From Streptomyces speibonae (GTDB lineage: Bacteria; Actinomycetota; Actinomycetes; Streptomycetales; Streptomycetaceae), in the NCBI GenBank assembly GCA_000715605.1, contig KL568567.1, positions 23,448 to 29,960 of the forward strand: 6,513 bases of DNA, given 5' to 3'. The stretch's first letter is position 1. Every line of letters starts with the position of its first letter. The notes beneath the pieces are model-generated. The model did not search any database. It was not told the origin of the DNA and saw only the letters and a program-made list of their open reading frames with translations. Position numbers and translations under genes: made by a program. Below are positions 1 to 6,277 of this stretch, piece by piece.

Positions 1-955
1 CGCCGATGGCGAGGCCGCCGGGCATCCAGTTGCCGAAGATCATGGCGGCGAGGCCGATGAAGCCGCGTCCGCTGACCTGGCCCTCCAGGTAGAAGGGGTT
101 GGCCACGATGGACAGGAAGACACCGCCGAGCCCGGCCAGACCGCCGGAGATGATCACGGCGAGGTACTTGTACTTGTAGACGTTGACGCCGAGGGACTCG
201 GCCGCGACCGGGTTCTCGCCGCAGGAGCGCAGCCGCAGGCCGAACGGGGTGCGCCACAGGACCCACCAGGTGGCGGGGACGAGGGCGACGGCGATCAGGG
301 TCAGCCAGGAGACGTCGGTGACCAGTCCGCCGAGCAGGCCGGCGATGTCGGAGACGAAGAACCAGCCCTTGCCGTTGAGGTCGCTCAGTGCGTCCGACAG
401 TCCCGGCACGGTGAAGTGGCCGAGCGAGTCGACCGCCGGGGACTGCTTGGCGGAGCCGCCCTGGTGGCCGACGAAGGCCAGCGGGGCGAGGTAGCGGGTG
501 GCGCCGAGGGCGAGGATGTTGATGGCCACACCGGAGACGATGTGGTTGACGTTGAAGGTGACGGTGACGATGGCGTGCAGCAGGCCGCCGAGGCAGCCGC
601 CGATGATGCCGACGAGGACACCGGTCCAGGGGCCCCACTGGAATCCGGCCCAGGCGCCGAACCAGGTGCCCAGGATCATCATGCCTTCGAGGCCGATGTT
701 GATGACGCCCGCGCGCTCGGCCCACAGGCCGCCGAGTCCGGCGAGGCCGATGGGGACGGCGAGCTGGAGGGCGGTGGACATCTGGCTGACGTTGGTGATG
801 CCGTTGGCGCCGGTGATCAGGCGGACGATCGAGGTCAGGGCCAGGGCTCCGGCGATGACCAGCATCAGGACGGGCAGCGACATGCGGCGGCCGGTCTGCG
901 GGGCGTGCTCCAGCGACGGCTGGTTGACGTCGGTCGCTGTGGTCGGAGCGGTCAT
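1..955 (-). CDS. Nucleoside-type ABC transporter permease 2 (NupC/YufQ-like), 3' end outside window
   Basis: This is an inner-membrane channel subunit of a BMP-type (nucleoside) ABC importer, of the branched-chain permease superfamily BPD_transp_2. The reading frame is open from an ATG at 955-953 to the left edge, giving 318 complete codons and one spare base; the C-terminus lies outside. After a short polar N-terminus (about 25 residues) come hydrophobic segments. Family-typical motifs are RAGVINIGLEGMMILG (residues 81-96), a TFNVNHIVSGVAINILALG segment (133-151) and CGENPVAAESLGVNVYKYKY (245-264), the cytoplasmic loop expected to contact the ATPase. The start is fixed by an ATGA overlap with the stop of permease 1 and by a full Shine-Dalgarno sequence 9 nt upstream. 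A family member of about 400 residues or more would extend roughly 100 residues beyond the window. The assignment to the nucleoside subfamily comes from the motifs plus the BMP lipoproteins next to it. Confidence 0.93.
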   Translation of the reverse strand, partial: MTAPTTATDVNQPSLEHAPQTGRRMSLPVLMLVIAGALALTSIVRLITGANGITNVSQMSTALQLAVPIGLAGLGGLWAERAGVINIGLEGMMILGTWFGAWAGFQWGPWTGVLVGIIGGCLGGLLHAIVTVTFNVNHIVSGVAINILALGATRYLAPLAFVGHQGGSAKQSPAVDSLGHFTVPGLSDALSDLNGKGWFFVSDIAGLLGGLVTDVSWLTLIAVALVPATWWVLWRTPFGLRLRSCGENPVAAESLGVNVYKYKYLAVIISGGLAGLGGVFLSIVANPFYLEGQVSGRGFIGLAAMIFGNWMPGGLAIG

Positions 956-2073
956 CGGCCGGCCACCTCCTTCGTGGTGTTGTTGGCGCCGAGGACGTGG
1001 CCCGCGGCGAGCTCCGCGCCGACGCGGCGCTGCTGGCGGCGCAGGCCCCACTCACGGACGGCCTCGTAGGAGACGACCACCGACAGGACGATCAGGCCCT
1101 GCATGATGACGGCGATCTCCTTGTCGTAGCCGTGGAAGTCCAGCTCGGGCGACGCCTTGTCGAGCCAGGCCCACAGCAGGGCGGCGAAGGCGATGCCCAC
1201 GGGGCTGTTGCGGCCGAGCAGGGCGATGCCGATGCCGAGGAAGCCGATGCCGGTGGGGAAGCTGAGGTTGTAGGTGTGGGAGTCGCCGAGCAGGATCGGC
1301 AGGCCCGCGAGACCGGCGATGGCTCCGGAGAGCAGCATGGCGGTGAGGACCATGCGCTTGGGGTCGACGCCGCTGGCGGAGGCGGCGGACTCCGAGGCGC
1401 CGGAGGCGCGCAGGTCGAAGCCGAAGCGGGTGCGGTTGAGGACGACCCAGTAGCCGATGCCGAGCAGGACGGCGAGGATCACCAGGCCGTAGATCTCGCC
1501 GGCGGCGCCCATGTCGATGCCGGGGATCCAGCCGGATTCGTGCATCTCGCCGGTGGTGTTGTTGTTGCCGACCTTGACGCCGAAGACGGTGGGCAGCCAC
1601 AGGTAGCCGATCACGGAGGTCGCGATGGCGTTGAGCATGATCGTCGCGACGACCTCGCTGACGCCGCGGGTGACCTTGAGGACGCCGGCGATGCCGGACC
1701 AGAAGGCTCCGGTGAAGACGGCGGTGAGGAGCAGCAGCGGGATCTGCAGGACGGCCGGGAGGTTCATGTGGGCGCCGACGATGGCGGCCATCATGGCGCC
1801 GAGTTGGTACTGGCCGTCGACGCCGATGTTGAACAGGTTCATCCGGAAGCCGATGGCCACCGCCAGCGCGGCGATGTAGTACATCGACGCCTGGTTGATG
1901 ATGAGGACCTGGATGTCCGAGAAGCCGGCCTGCTCGAACATGAGGGCGAACGGTTCGACCGGGTTCTTGCCGGAGGCGACCAGCACGATCGCACTGAGCA
2001 CGAAGGCCACGGCGAGCGCGATGACCGGCCCGGCCACGGCGAGGAGCACGCGCTCCTTGTCCAACTTCTTCAT
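952..2073 (-). CDS. Nucleoside-type ABC transporter permease 1 (NupB/YufP-like)
   Basis: This 373-residue protein is the first of two dissimilar membrane subunits of the importer, again in the BPD_transp_2 superfamily. It begins MKKLDKERVLLAVAG, followed by a long hydrophobic helix (about residues 9-33). Diagnostic stretches are FRMNLFNIGVDGQYQLGA (76-93), TRGVSEVVATIMLNAIA (135-151) and the cytoplasmic coupling loop FGFDLRASGASESAASASG (218-236). Several hydrophobic segments follow, then a basic C-terminal tail (REWGLRRQQRR). The length is complete for the family. Its ATG (2073-2071) overlaps the stop of the ATPase gene by one base (TGATG); its own Shine-Dalgarno is weak (GAGG, 7 nt upstream), so translation probably depends on coupling to the ATPase. 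Its stop overlaps the start of permease 2 (ATGA). Substrate class is inferred from the family and the adjacent BMP lipoproteins. Confidence 0.95.
   Translation of the reverse strand: MKKLDKERVLLAVAGPVIALAVAFVLSAIVLVASGKNPVEPFALMFEQAGFSDIQVLIINQASMYYIAALAVAIGFRMNLFNIGVDGQYQLGAMMAAIVGAHMNLPAVLQIPLLLLTAVFTGAFWSGIAGVLKVTRGVSEVVATIMLNAIATSVIGYLWLPTVFGVKVGNNNTTGEMHESGWIPGIDMGAAGEIYGLVILAVLLGIGYWVVLNRTRFGFDLRASGASESAASASGVDPKRMVLTAMLLSGAIAGLAGLPILLGDSHTYNLSFPTGIGFLGIGIALLGRNSPVGIAFAALLWAWLDKASPELDFHGYDKEIAVIMQGLIVLSVVVSYEAVREWGLRRQQRRVGAELAAGHVLGANNTTKEVAGR
965..972 (-). promoter_or_regulatory. Ribosome-binding site of permease 2, inside the end of permease 1
   Basis: AAGGAGGT on the minus strand is a full-length match to the anti-Shine-Dalgarno end of 16S rRNA, 9 nt before the ATG at 955. 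It is embedded in the last codons of permease 1 (AAG GAG GTG, Lys-Glu-Val). Permease 2 can therefore recruit ribosomes itself as well as through the ATGA stop/start overlap. This site decides the start of permease 2. Confidence 0.85.
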
Positions 2074-3650
2074 CAGCGGGCCTCGTCTTCCGGAGACTCG
2101 GGGGACTTGGACACGTCGGCCCGGGTCTCGGGGGTCTCGTCGTGTTCGAGGTGGCCCTCGGCGGCGCCGGTCATGGCGGTGCCGAGTTCCTCCGGGGTGA
2201 TGGTGGCCGGGTCGGCGTCCGCGACCAGCTTGCCGTCGTAGATCACGCGCAGGGTGTCGGACAGGCCGATGAGCTCGTCGAGGTCGGCGGAGATCAGCAG
2301 CACGGCCAGTCCCTCGCGGCGGGCCTCGCGGATGTGGTCCCAGATGGCGGCCTGCGCGCCGACGTCCACACCACGGGTGGGGTGGGCGGCGATCAGGAAG
2401 CGCGGCTTGTGGCTCATCTCGCGGCCGACGATCAGCTTCTGCTGGTTGCCGCCGGAGAGGGAGGCCGCGGTGACGTCGATGCCGGGGGTGCGCACGTCGT
2501 ACGTCCTGACGATGCGGCGGGTGTCCTCCTGGGCGGACTTCGGGTCCAGCCAGACGCCCTTGGCGTTGGGCCGTTCGGTGACGTGGCCGAGGATGCGGTT
2601 CTCCCAGAGGGGGGCCTCCAGGAGCAGGCCGTGGCGGTGGCGGTCCTCGGGGATGTAGCCGATGCCCTGCTCGCGTCGCTTGCGGGTGGGCCAGGCGGTG
2701 ATCTCCTCGTCGGCCAGCCGGATGACGCCGGAGTCGGCGTGCCGCAGGCCGATCAGGGCGTCGACCAGTTCGGTCTGGCCGTTGCCCTCGACGCCGGCGA
2801 TGCCGAGGACCTCGCCCTCGTGGATGGTGAAGGAGATGTCGTCGAGCAGGGCCTTGCCGCCGGGGGCCGCCAGGCGCAGCTTGTCGACGGTGATGACGGG
2901 GCGGTCGGTGACCGTGGACTCGGCCGTCTCGGGCGTCGGCAGCTCGCTGCCCACCATCAGCTCGGCGAGCTGGCGCGGGGTGGTCTCGGAGGGCACGGCG
3001 GTGCCGACGGTGGTGCCGCGGCGGATGACGGTGATCTCGTCGGCGACGGAGAGGACCTCGCCGAGCTTGTGGGAGATGAAGATGACCGACAGGCCCTCGG
3101 CCTTGAGCTCGCGCAGGTTGTCGAAGAGGGCGTCGACCTCCTGCGGCACGAGGACGGCGGTGGGCTCGTCGAGGATCAGGGTGGTGGCGCCCCGGTAGAG
3201 GACCTTGAGGATCTCCACGCGCTGGCGGGCGGCGACGCCGAGCTCCTCCATCAGGACGTCGGGGCGGACGCCGAGGCCGTAGCGCTCGGAGAGCTCCTTG
3301 ATCCTGCGGCGGGCGCGGGCGCCGATGCCGTGGAGCTTCTCGCTGCCGAGGACGACGTTCTCGAGGACGGTGAGGTTGTCGGCGAGCATGAAGTGCTGGT
3401 GCACCATGCCGATGCCGCGCGCGATGGCATCGGCGGGGGACGAGAAGCTCACCTTCTCGCCGTGGACCGTGATGGTGCCCTCGTCCGGCTTCTGCATGCC
3501 GTAGAGGATCTTCATCAGGGTCGACTTGCCCGCGCCGTTCTCACCGACGAGGGCATGGACGGTGCCCTTGCGGACGGTGAGATGGATGTCGTGGTTGGCG
3601 ACGACGCCGGGGAAACGCTTGGTGATGCCGGCGAGCTCGACGGCGGTCAC
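2073..3650 (-). CDS. Nucleoside-type ABC transporter tandem ATP-binding protein (NupA/YufO-like)
   Basis: This is the cytoplasmic motor of the importer, with two nucleotide-binding domains in one chain (525 residues from a GTG at 3650). NBD1 has Walker A GENGAGKST (36-44), Q-loop VHQHFML (83-89), Walker B LILDEPTA (D162, E163) and H-loop His195, but its signature position reads LGVAARQRVEI (138-148) instead of LSGGQ or the LSVGMQQ familiar in this family. NBD2 is the reverse: a lysine-less Walker A, GVEGNGQTE (287-295), YIPEDR (333-338), a good signature LSGGNQQ (399-405) and a Walker B without the catalytic Glu (LIAAHPTRGVD, 420-430). This one-good-site pattern is typical of tandem sugar/nucleoside ATPases. 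An acidic, Glu/Pro-rich tail closes the chain from about residue 490. The gene overlaps permease 1 by one base. The start is uncertain: the only conventional in-frame start is GTG 3650, which lacks a well-placed Shine-Dalgarno, whereas an ATC at 3698 has an excellent one. Confidence 0.93.
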   Translation of the reverse strand: MTAVELAGITKRFPGVVANHDIHLTVRKGTVHALVGENGAGKSTLMKILYGMQKPDEGTITVHGEKVSFSSPADAIARGIGMVHQHFMLADNLTVLENVVLGSEKLHGIGARARRRIKELSERYGLGVRPDVLMEELGVAARQRVEILKVLYRGATTLILDEPTAVLVPQEVDALFDNLRELKAEGLSVIFISHKLGEVLSVADEITVIRRGTTVGTAVPSETTPRQLAELMVGSELPTPETAESTVTDRPVITVDKLRLAAPGGKALLDDISFTIHEGEVLGIAGVEGNGQTELVDALIGLRHADSGVIRLADEEITAWPTRKRREQGIGYIPEDRHRHGLLLEAPLWENRILGHVTERPNAKGVWLDPKSAQEDTRRIVRTYDVRTPGIDVTAASLSGGNQQKLIVGREMSHKPRFLIAAHPTRGVDVGAQAAIWDHIREARREGLAVLLISADLDELIGLSDTLRVIYDGKLVADADPATITPEELGTAMTGAAEGHLEHDETPETRADVSKSPESPEDEAR

Positions 3651-3695
3651 CGAATCGTTGACCGCCGCTCCGGCCGGAGGGCTGCTGGACGCGTT

Positions 3696-3711
3696 GATGA
3701 CGCACTCTCCT
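3696..3711 (-). promoter_or_regulatory. Strong Shine-Dalgarno facing an ATC codon (possible non-canonical start of the ATPase)
   Basis: AGGAGAG occupies 3711-3705 on the minus strand, followed by a 6-nt spacer and ATC at 3698-3696, in frame with the ATPase. Between the in-frame TAG at 3746-3744 and the GTG at 3650 there is no ATG, GTG, TTG or CTG in this frame. Starting at ATC would add 16 residues (first residue then NASSSPPAGAAVNDS) and give 541 residues. The GTG has only a GGAG 17 nt upstream, which lies inside the 12-nt palindrome CTCCGGCCGGAG (3668-3679). The Shine-Dalgarno match is directly visible; use of ATC as a start is inference. Confidence 0.5.
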
Positions 3712-3726
3712 GGGGACGGGGGCCGT

Positions 3727-3738
3727 CTACGCGCGTAG
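3727..3738. promoter_or_regulatory. Perfect 12-bp palindrome, candidate operator of the ATPase-permease unit
   Basis: CTACGCGCGTAG is perfectly self-complementary and lies between the terminator of the preceding lipoprotein gene and the ATPase Shine-Dalgarno. Read on the plus strand, GTCTACGCGCGT (3725-3736) is the same 12-mer found on the minus strand in front of both lipoprotein genes. The size and symmetry suit a dimeric helix-turn-helix repressor. No convincing -35/-10 pair is visible around it; TATGCC at 3752-3747 is the best, weak, -10 candidate. The identity of the regulator is unknown. Confidence 0.6.
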
Positions 3739-3777
3739 CGCCCCTACGGCATACAAAGGGGTGGCGCCCCTGACCGA

Positions 3778-3810
3778 CGGGGTGCGGGAAGCCACGCTTC
3801 CCGCACCCCG
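3778..3810 (-). terminator. Terminator hairpin after the second BMP lipoprotein gene
   Basis: CGGGGTGCGGGAAGC (3778-3792) and GCTTCCCGCACCCCG (3796-3810) form a perfect 15-bp, GC-rich stem with a 3-nt loop, 38 nt after the stop codon of the lipoprotein gene. There is no clear U-tract, as is common for streptomycete terminators. It should separate the abundant lipoprotein message from the ATPase-permease message, or reduce read-through into it. Confidence 0.85.
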
Positions 3811-3848
3811 GCCGGCGGTCGCGACCCCGCGGTGGTGCAAAGAGTTGC

Positions 3849-4898
3849 TCAGCTCGACTTGACCTTGATCTCGCCGCTGATGATCTTCTCCTTGGCCGTC
3901 TCGATGGCTTCCTGGAGCTCGGCGTCGTCCGCGAACTTCGGGTTGGAGTTCGACAGGCTCACCTCACCCGTCTTCAGATCGCCCTTGACGATACCGGTCG
4001 CGGGCTTGCCGTCCTCGACCGACTTCGCCAGGTTGTACACCGCCTTGGCGACGTCCTTCATCGCCGAGGTGAGAATCGAGTCCTTGTACTTGGCGAGAGC
4101 TTCCTGCTTGTACTGGTCGGAGTCGACGCCGATCGCCCACACCTCGTTGGCGGCGGCGGCCTCGATGACACCCTGGCCGGACAGACCGGCGGCCGCGTAG
4201 ACCACGTCGGCCTTCTTCTCGATCTGGCCCTCGGCGGCGGCCTTGCCCTTGTCCGGGCTGGAGAAGCCGCCCTCCTCCGCGGTCTGCGTCAGGAACTGCG
4301 AGATGACCTTGACCTTGGGGTCGGTGTCCTTCACGCCCTGCTCGAAGCCGGCGCGGAACTTGTGGATCAGCGGGATGTTCACACCGCCCACGAAGCCGAC
4401 GACGTTCGTCTTGGTGCTCTCGGCGGCGGCGACGCCGGCCAGGTAGGAGGCCTGCTCCTCGGAGAAGACCAGGTCGGCGACGTTGTCGGCCTCGACCGTG
4501 GCGTCGTCGACGATGCCGAAGGTGGTGTCCGGGAACTTCTCCGCGGCGCCCTTCACGGCGGCGGCGTAGGCGTAGCCCACACCGATGACCGGGTTGTAGC
4601 CCTGCTTCGCCAGCGAGGCCAGGCGCTGCTCCTTGTCCGCGTCCGTCTCGCCGTCGGTCGGCTCGACGTCGGCGGTCTCGTAGCCGAACTCCTTCTTCGC
4701 CTGCTCCAGGCCCGCGTACGCGGCGTCGTTGAAGGACTGGTCGCCCTTGCCGCCGACGTCGTACGCGATGGCGAGGCCCAGGTCCTCCTTGGAGTCCGAC
4801 GAGCCCGACGAGGTCGAGGTGCCGCCGCAGGCGGAGAGGGCGAGGGCCAGGGAGGCGGTCGCTGCGCCTGCGACCGTGATCCGGGAAATCCGGCGCAT
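3849..4898 (-). CDS. BMP-family (PnrA-like) substrate-binding lipoprotein, copy nearest the ATPase
   Basis: This extracytoplasmic receptor of the importer belongs to the BMP/PnrA family (basic membrane protein), whose characterised members bind nucleosides. It has 349 residues. A signal peptide (MRRISRI, then a hydrophobic run) ends in the lipobox LSAC with the lipidated Cys24, followed by a Gly/Ser/Thr linker to about residue 36. The mature domain holds the ligand-pocket motif GGKGDQSFND (49-58), the ADKEQRLASLAKQGYNPVIGVG stretch (87-108), FVGGVNIPLIHKF (169-181) and VWAIGVDSDQY (254-263), whose acidic residues are in the position expected to hold the ribose. The start is the ATG at 4898, with AGGAG 8 nt upstream and the signal peptide directly after. 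The frame stays open to a GTG at 5003, but that extension runs through the promoter/operator. The gene has its own promoter region and terminator, and a paralogue lies immediately upstream. The exact substrate is not determined by sequence. Confidence 0.95.
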   Translation of the reverse strand: MRRISRITVAGAATASLALALSACGGTSTSSGSSDSKEDLGLAIAYDVGGKGDQSFNDAAYAGLEQAKKEFGYETADVEPTDGETDADKEQRLASLAKQGYNPVIGVGYAYAAAVKGAAEKFPDTTFGIVDDATVEADNVADLVFSEEQASYLAGVAAAESTKTNVVGFVGGVNIPLIHKFRAGFEQGVKDTDPKVKVISQFLTQTAEEGGFSSPDKGKAAAEGQIEKKADVVYAAAGLSGQGVIEAAAANEVWAIGVDSDQYKQEALAKYKDSILTSAMKDVAKAVYNLAKSVEDGKPATGIVKGDLKTGEVSLSNSNPKFADDAELQEAIETAKEKIISGEIKVKSS

Positions 4899-4906
4899 GT
4901 GTGGTG

Positions 4907-4911
4907 CTCCT
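4907..4911 (-). promoter_or_regulatory. Ribosome-binding site that fixes the lipoprotein start at 4898
   Basis: AGGAG on the minus strand lies 8 nt before the ATG at 4898-4896. It selects this start over the in-frame GTG at 5003 and places the signal peptide at the very N-terminus. Confidence 0.85.
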
Positions 4912-4921
4912 AGTCGTACAA

Positions 4922-4949
4922 AGCGCCGGGACGGTTCAGCTACGGCGCT
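4922..4949 (-). promoter_or_regulatory. Hairpin in the 5' leader of the second lipoprotein mRNA
   Basis: AGCGCCG and CGGCGCT form a perfect 7-bp stem around a 14-nt loop. It sits between the predicted promoter and the Shine-Dalgarno, ending 10 nt before the latter. It does not cover the ribosome-binding site, so it may stabilise the 5' end of a highly expressed message. The function is inferred; the pairing is directly visible. The other lipoprotein leader has only a very small CCCGC/GCGGG pairing at a comparable place. Confidence 0.4.
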
Positions 4950-4960
4950 GGCTTCGCCGC

Positions 4961-4988
4961 AGATTAACGCGCGTAGACCTGCCTGAAA
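4961..4988 (-). promoter_or_regulatory. Candidate promoter of the second BMP lipoprotein gene
   Basis: On the minus strand a -10-like TAATCT (4966-4961) is preceded by a 16-nt spacer and a weak -35, TTTCAG (4988-4983). Transcription would start near 4954, giving a leader of about 55 nt. The -10 box is identical in its first four bases and in its placement beside the shared operator motif to that of the paralogue upstream, which supports it more than the weak -35 does. Confidence 0.5.
4963..4978. promoter_or_regulatory. Candidate operator overlapping the promoter of the second lipoprotein gene
   Basis: GTCTACGCGCGTTAAT on the minus strand is identical over 16 bases to the site before the other lipoprotein gene, and its first 12 bases recur at 3725-3736. 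The core ACGCGCGT is palindromic. It covers the promoter spacer and runs into the -10 box, the geometry of a repressor site. Confidence 0.6.
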
Positions 4989-5006
4989 ACCCCTTCTGTC
5001 CACCTT

Positions 5007-5021
5007 GTTATCGGGCCGTGC
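5007..5021 (-). promoter_or_regulatory. Conserved upstream element GCACG-N4-GATAAC (copy 1)
   Basis: GCACG (5021-5017), four variable bases, then GATAAC (5012-5007), located exactly 30 bp before the CTACG of the operator motif. The same arrangement with the same spacing is found before the paralogous gene (6376-6362), while the 30 bp between differ substantially. It may be an activator site or part of an extended promoter. No known factor is assigned. Confidence 0.4.
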
Positions 5022-5095
5022 TCAAGCCCGCCCGAAGCCTGGTCACGGCATTGCCGATCGCGAAGGCGGGGTGGCGGTGGGTGACCTGGGGGCGG

Positions 5096-5163
5096 GCGGG
5101 CGTGGACATGATGAAGCGGGCGTGCGTGGGCACGATGAAGTGGGCGTGCGTGGACACGATGAA
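5096..5163. repeat. Imperfect 24-bp tandem repeat, three units
   Basis: Units are 5096-5115 (20 bp, lacking an internal 4 bp), 5116-5139 (24 bp) and 5140-5163 (24 bp). Each begins GCGGGCGT or GTGGGCGT and ends in CACGATGAA or CATGATGAA. A fourth partial unit (GCGGGCG...) runs on into the left arm of the terminator stem at 5161-5173. It lies downstream of the upstream lipoprotein gene's terminator. Slipped-strand duplication seeded by the terminator arm is a plausible origin. Confidence 0.75.
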
Positions 5164-5196
5164 GCGGGCGGGCACGCTCGGGCGCCCGCCCGCTTC
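5161..5196 (-). terminator. Terminator hairpin after the first BMP lipoprotein gene
   Basis: GAAGCGGGCGGGC (5161-5173) and GCCCGCCCGCTTC (5184-5196) make a perfect 13-bp stem with a 10-nt loop, starting 16 nt after the TAA stop at 5215-5213. No U-tract follows on the minus strand. Its position makes it the transcription end of the first lipoprotein gene. Confidence 0.85.
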
Positions 5197-5212
5197 GTGT
5201 GGCTTCGGCGGG

Positions 5213-6265
5213 TTACTCCGTCTTGACCTTGATGGAGCCGTCGATGATGCCTTCCTTGGCCTCGGCCACGGCGTCCTTCAGGCCGGGGACATCGGCCATC
5301 TTCGGATTGCTCTCCGAGAGGCCGACGCCGTTCACCTTGAGGTCGAAGACCTGGGTGCCGGTCAGCGGCTCGCCGTCCTTGACCGACTTGGCCAGGGCGT
5401 ACACCGCACCGCCGACGTCCTTGAGGGCGGAGGTGAGGATGAAGTCCTGGTACGCGGCGAGGGCTTCCTGCTTGTACTGGTCGGAGTCGACACCGATCGC
5501 CCAGACCTTCGCGTTCGCGGCGGCCTCGATGACACCCTGGCCGGAGAGACCGGCCGCCTGGTAGATGACGTCGGCGTTCTTCTCGATCTGGCCCTCGGCG
5601 GCGGCCTTGCCCTTGTCGGGGCTGGAGAAGCCGCCCTCCTCGGCGGTCTGCGTCAGGTACTGCGAGATCACCTTGACGTCGGGGTCGGTCGCCTTGACGC
5701 CCTGCTCGTAGCCGGCCTGGAACTTGTGGATCAGCGGGATGTCCACACCGCCCACGAAACCGACGGTCTTGGTCTTGGTGGCCTTGGCCGCGGCGACACC
5801 GGCGAGGTAGGAGGCCTGCTCCTCGGCGAAGACGAGGGAGGCGACGTTGTCCCCCTCGACCACGGAGTCGACGATGCCGAAGGTCGTGTCCGGGTACTTC
5901 GCGGCGACGGCCTTCATCGCGGGACCGTAGGCGAAGCCGACGCCGATGACCGGGTTGTAGCCCTGGCGGGCCAGCGAGGCGAGCCGCTGCTCCTTGTCCG
6001 CGTCGGTCTCGCCCTCGGTGGGCTCGACGTCGGCGGTCTTGTAGCCGAACTCGTCCTTGGCCTTGGTCAGGCCGGCGAAGGCGGCGTCGTTGAAGGACTG
6101 GTCGCCCTTGCCGCCGATGTCGTAGGCGATGGCGAGACCGAGGTCTTCCTTGGAGCCGTCGCCGCCGTCGTTGCTGTCACTGCTGGTTCCGCCGCAGGCG
6201 GTGGCGGCGAGTGCGAGCGAGGCGACCCCCACCGCGACGCGGGTCAGTTTGGATATCCGACGCAT
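5213..6265 (-). CDS. BMP-family (PnrA-like) substrate-binding lipoprotein, upstream copy
   Basis: This is a second receptor of the same BMP/PnrA family, 350 residues long and about three-quarters identical by eye to the copy at 3849-4898. The signal peptide MRRISKLTRVAVGVASLALAATAC ends at lipidated Cys24, followed by an Asp/Ser/Gly linker to about residue 38. Pocket motifs are preserved: GGKGDQSFND (51-60), FVGGVDIPLIHKF (170-182) and VWAIGVDSDQY (255-264). Differences cluster at residues 110-140, the linker and the last 55 residues. Translation starts at ATG 6265, with GGGGAG 6 nt upstream. The open frame extends to an ATG at 6370, but that stretch carries the promoter and operator. With its own promoter and terminator it appears monocistronic. 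It most likely feeds the same ATPase/permease complex, perhaps with a different nucleoside preference; that is inference. Confidence 0.95.
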   Translation of the reverse strand: MRRISKLTRVAVGVASLALAATACGGTSSDSNDGGDGSKEDLGLAIAYDIGGKGDQSFNDAAFAGLTKAKDEFGYKTADVEPTEGETDADKEQRLASLARQGYNPVIGVGFAYGPAMKAVAAKYPDTTFGIVDSVVEGDNVASLVFAEEQASYLAGVAAAKATKTKTVGFVGGVDIPLIHKFQAGYEQGVKATDPDVKVISQYLTQTAEEGGFSSPDKGKAAAEGQIEKNADVIYQAAGLSGQGVIEAAANAKVWAIGVDSDQYKQEALAAYQDFILTSALKDVGGAVYALAKSVKDGEPLTGTQVFDLKVNGVGLSESNPKMADVPGLKDAVAEAKEGIIDGSIKVKTE

Positions 6266-6271
6266 CTGAAG

Positions 6272-6277
6272 CTCCCC
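6272..6277 (-). promoter_or_regulatory. Ribosome-binding site that fixes the lipoprotein start at 6265
   Basis: GGGGAG on the minus strand lies 6 nt before the ATG at 6265-6263 and selects it over the in-frame ATG at 6370, which lacks a comparable site. Confidence 0.8.

Larger units (their letters stand above)
4899..5212 (-). other. Intergenic region between the two lipoprotein genes
   Basis: These 314 bases hold, in transcription order, the terminator of the upstream lipoprotein gene, a 24-bp tandem repeat, a GC-rich stretch (about 5095-5022) in which no further feature is seen, the GCACG/GATAAC element, the promoter/operator, and the leader of the next gene. No credible small gene was found on either strand; open frames here come from GC-rich composition. 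Confidence 0.7.

Noticed and set aside
3738..3768. Inverted repeats GCGCCCCT / AGGGGTGGCGC as a further terminator or riboswitch
   Set aside because: The pairing needs a 2-nt bulge and is short; GC-rich DNA yields such pairings often. It adds nothing beyond the strong hairpin at 3778-3810.
4899..5003. 35-residue N-terminal extension of the second lipoprotein (GTG start at 5003)
   Set aside because: The AGGAG and signal peptide place the start at 4898. The extension would put the signal peptide internally, and it overlaps the promoter/operator. The LRAL-x-C-x-E resemblance to the other copy's extension is simply the shared operator and -10 DNA read as codons.
3849..6265. Membership in a sugar (RbsB-type) rather than a BMP receptor family
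   Set aside because: The GGKGDQSFN and GVDSDQY motifs together with the lipobox fit the BMP/PnrA family better; sugar-binding annotation of such loci usually comes from the ATPase and permeases, which resemble those of sugar importers.
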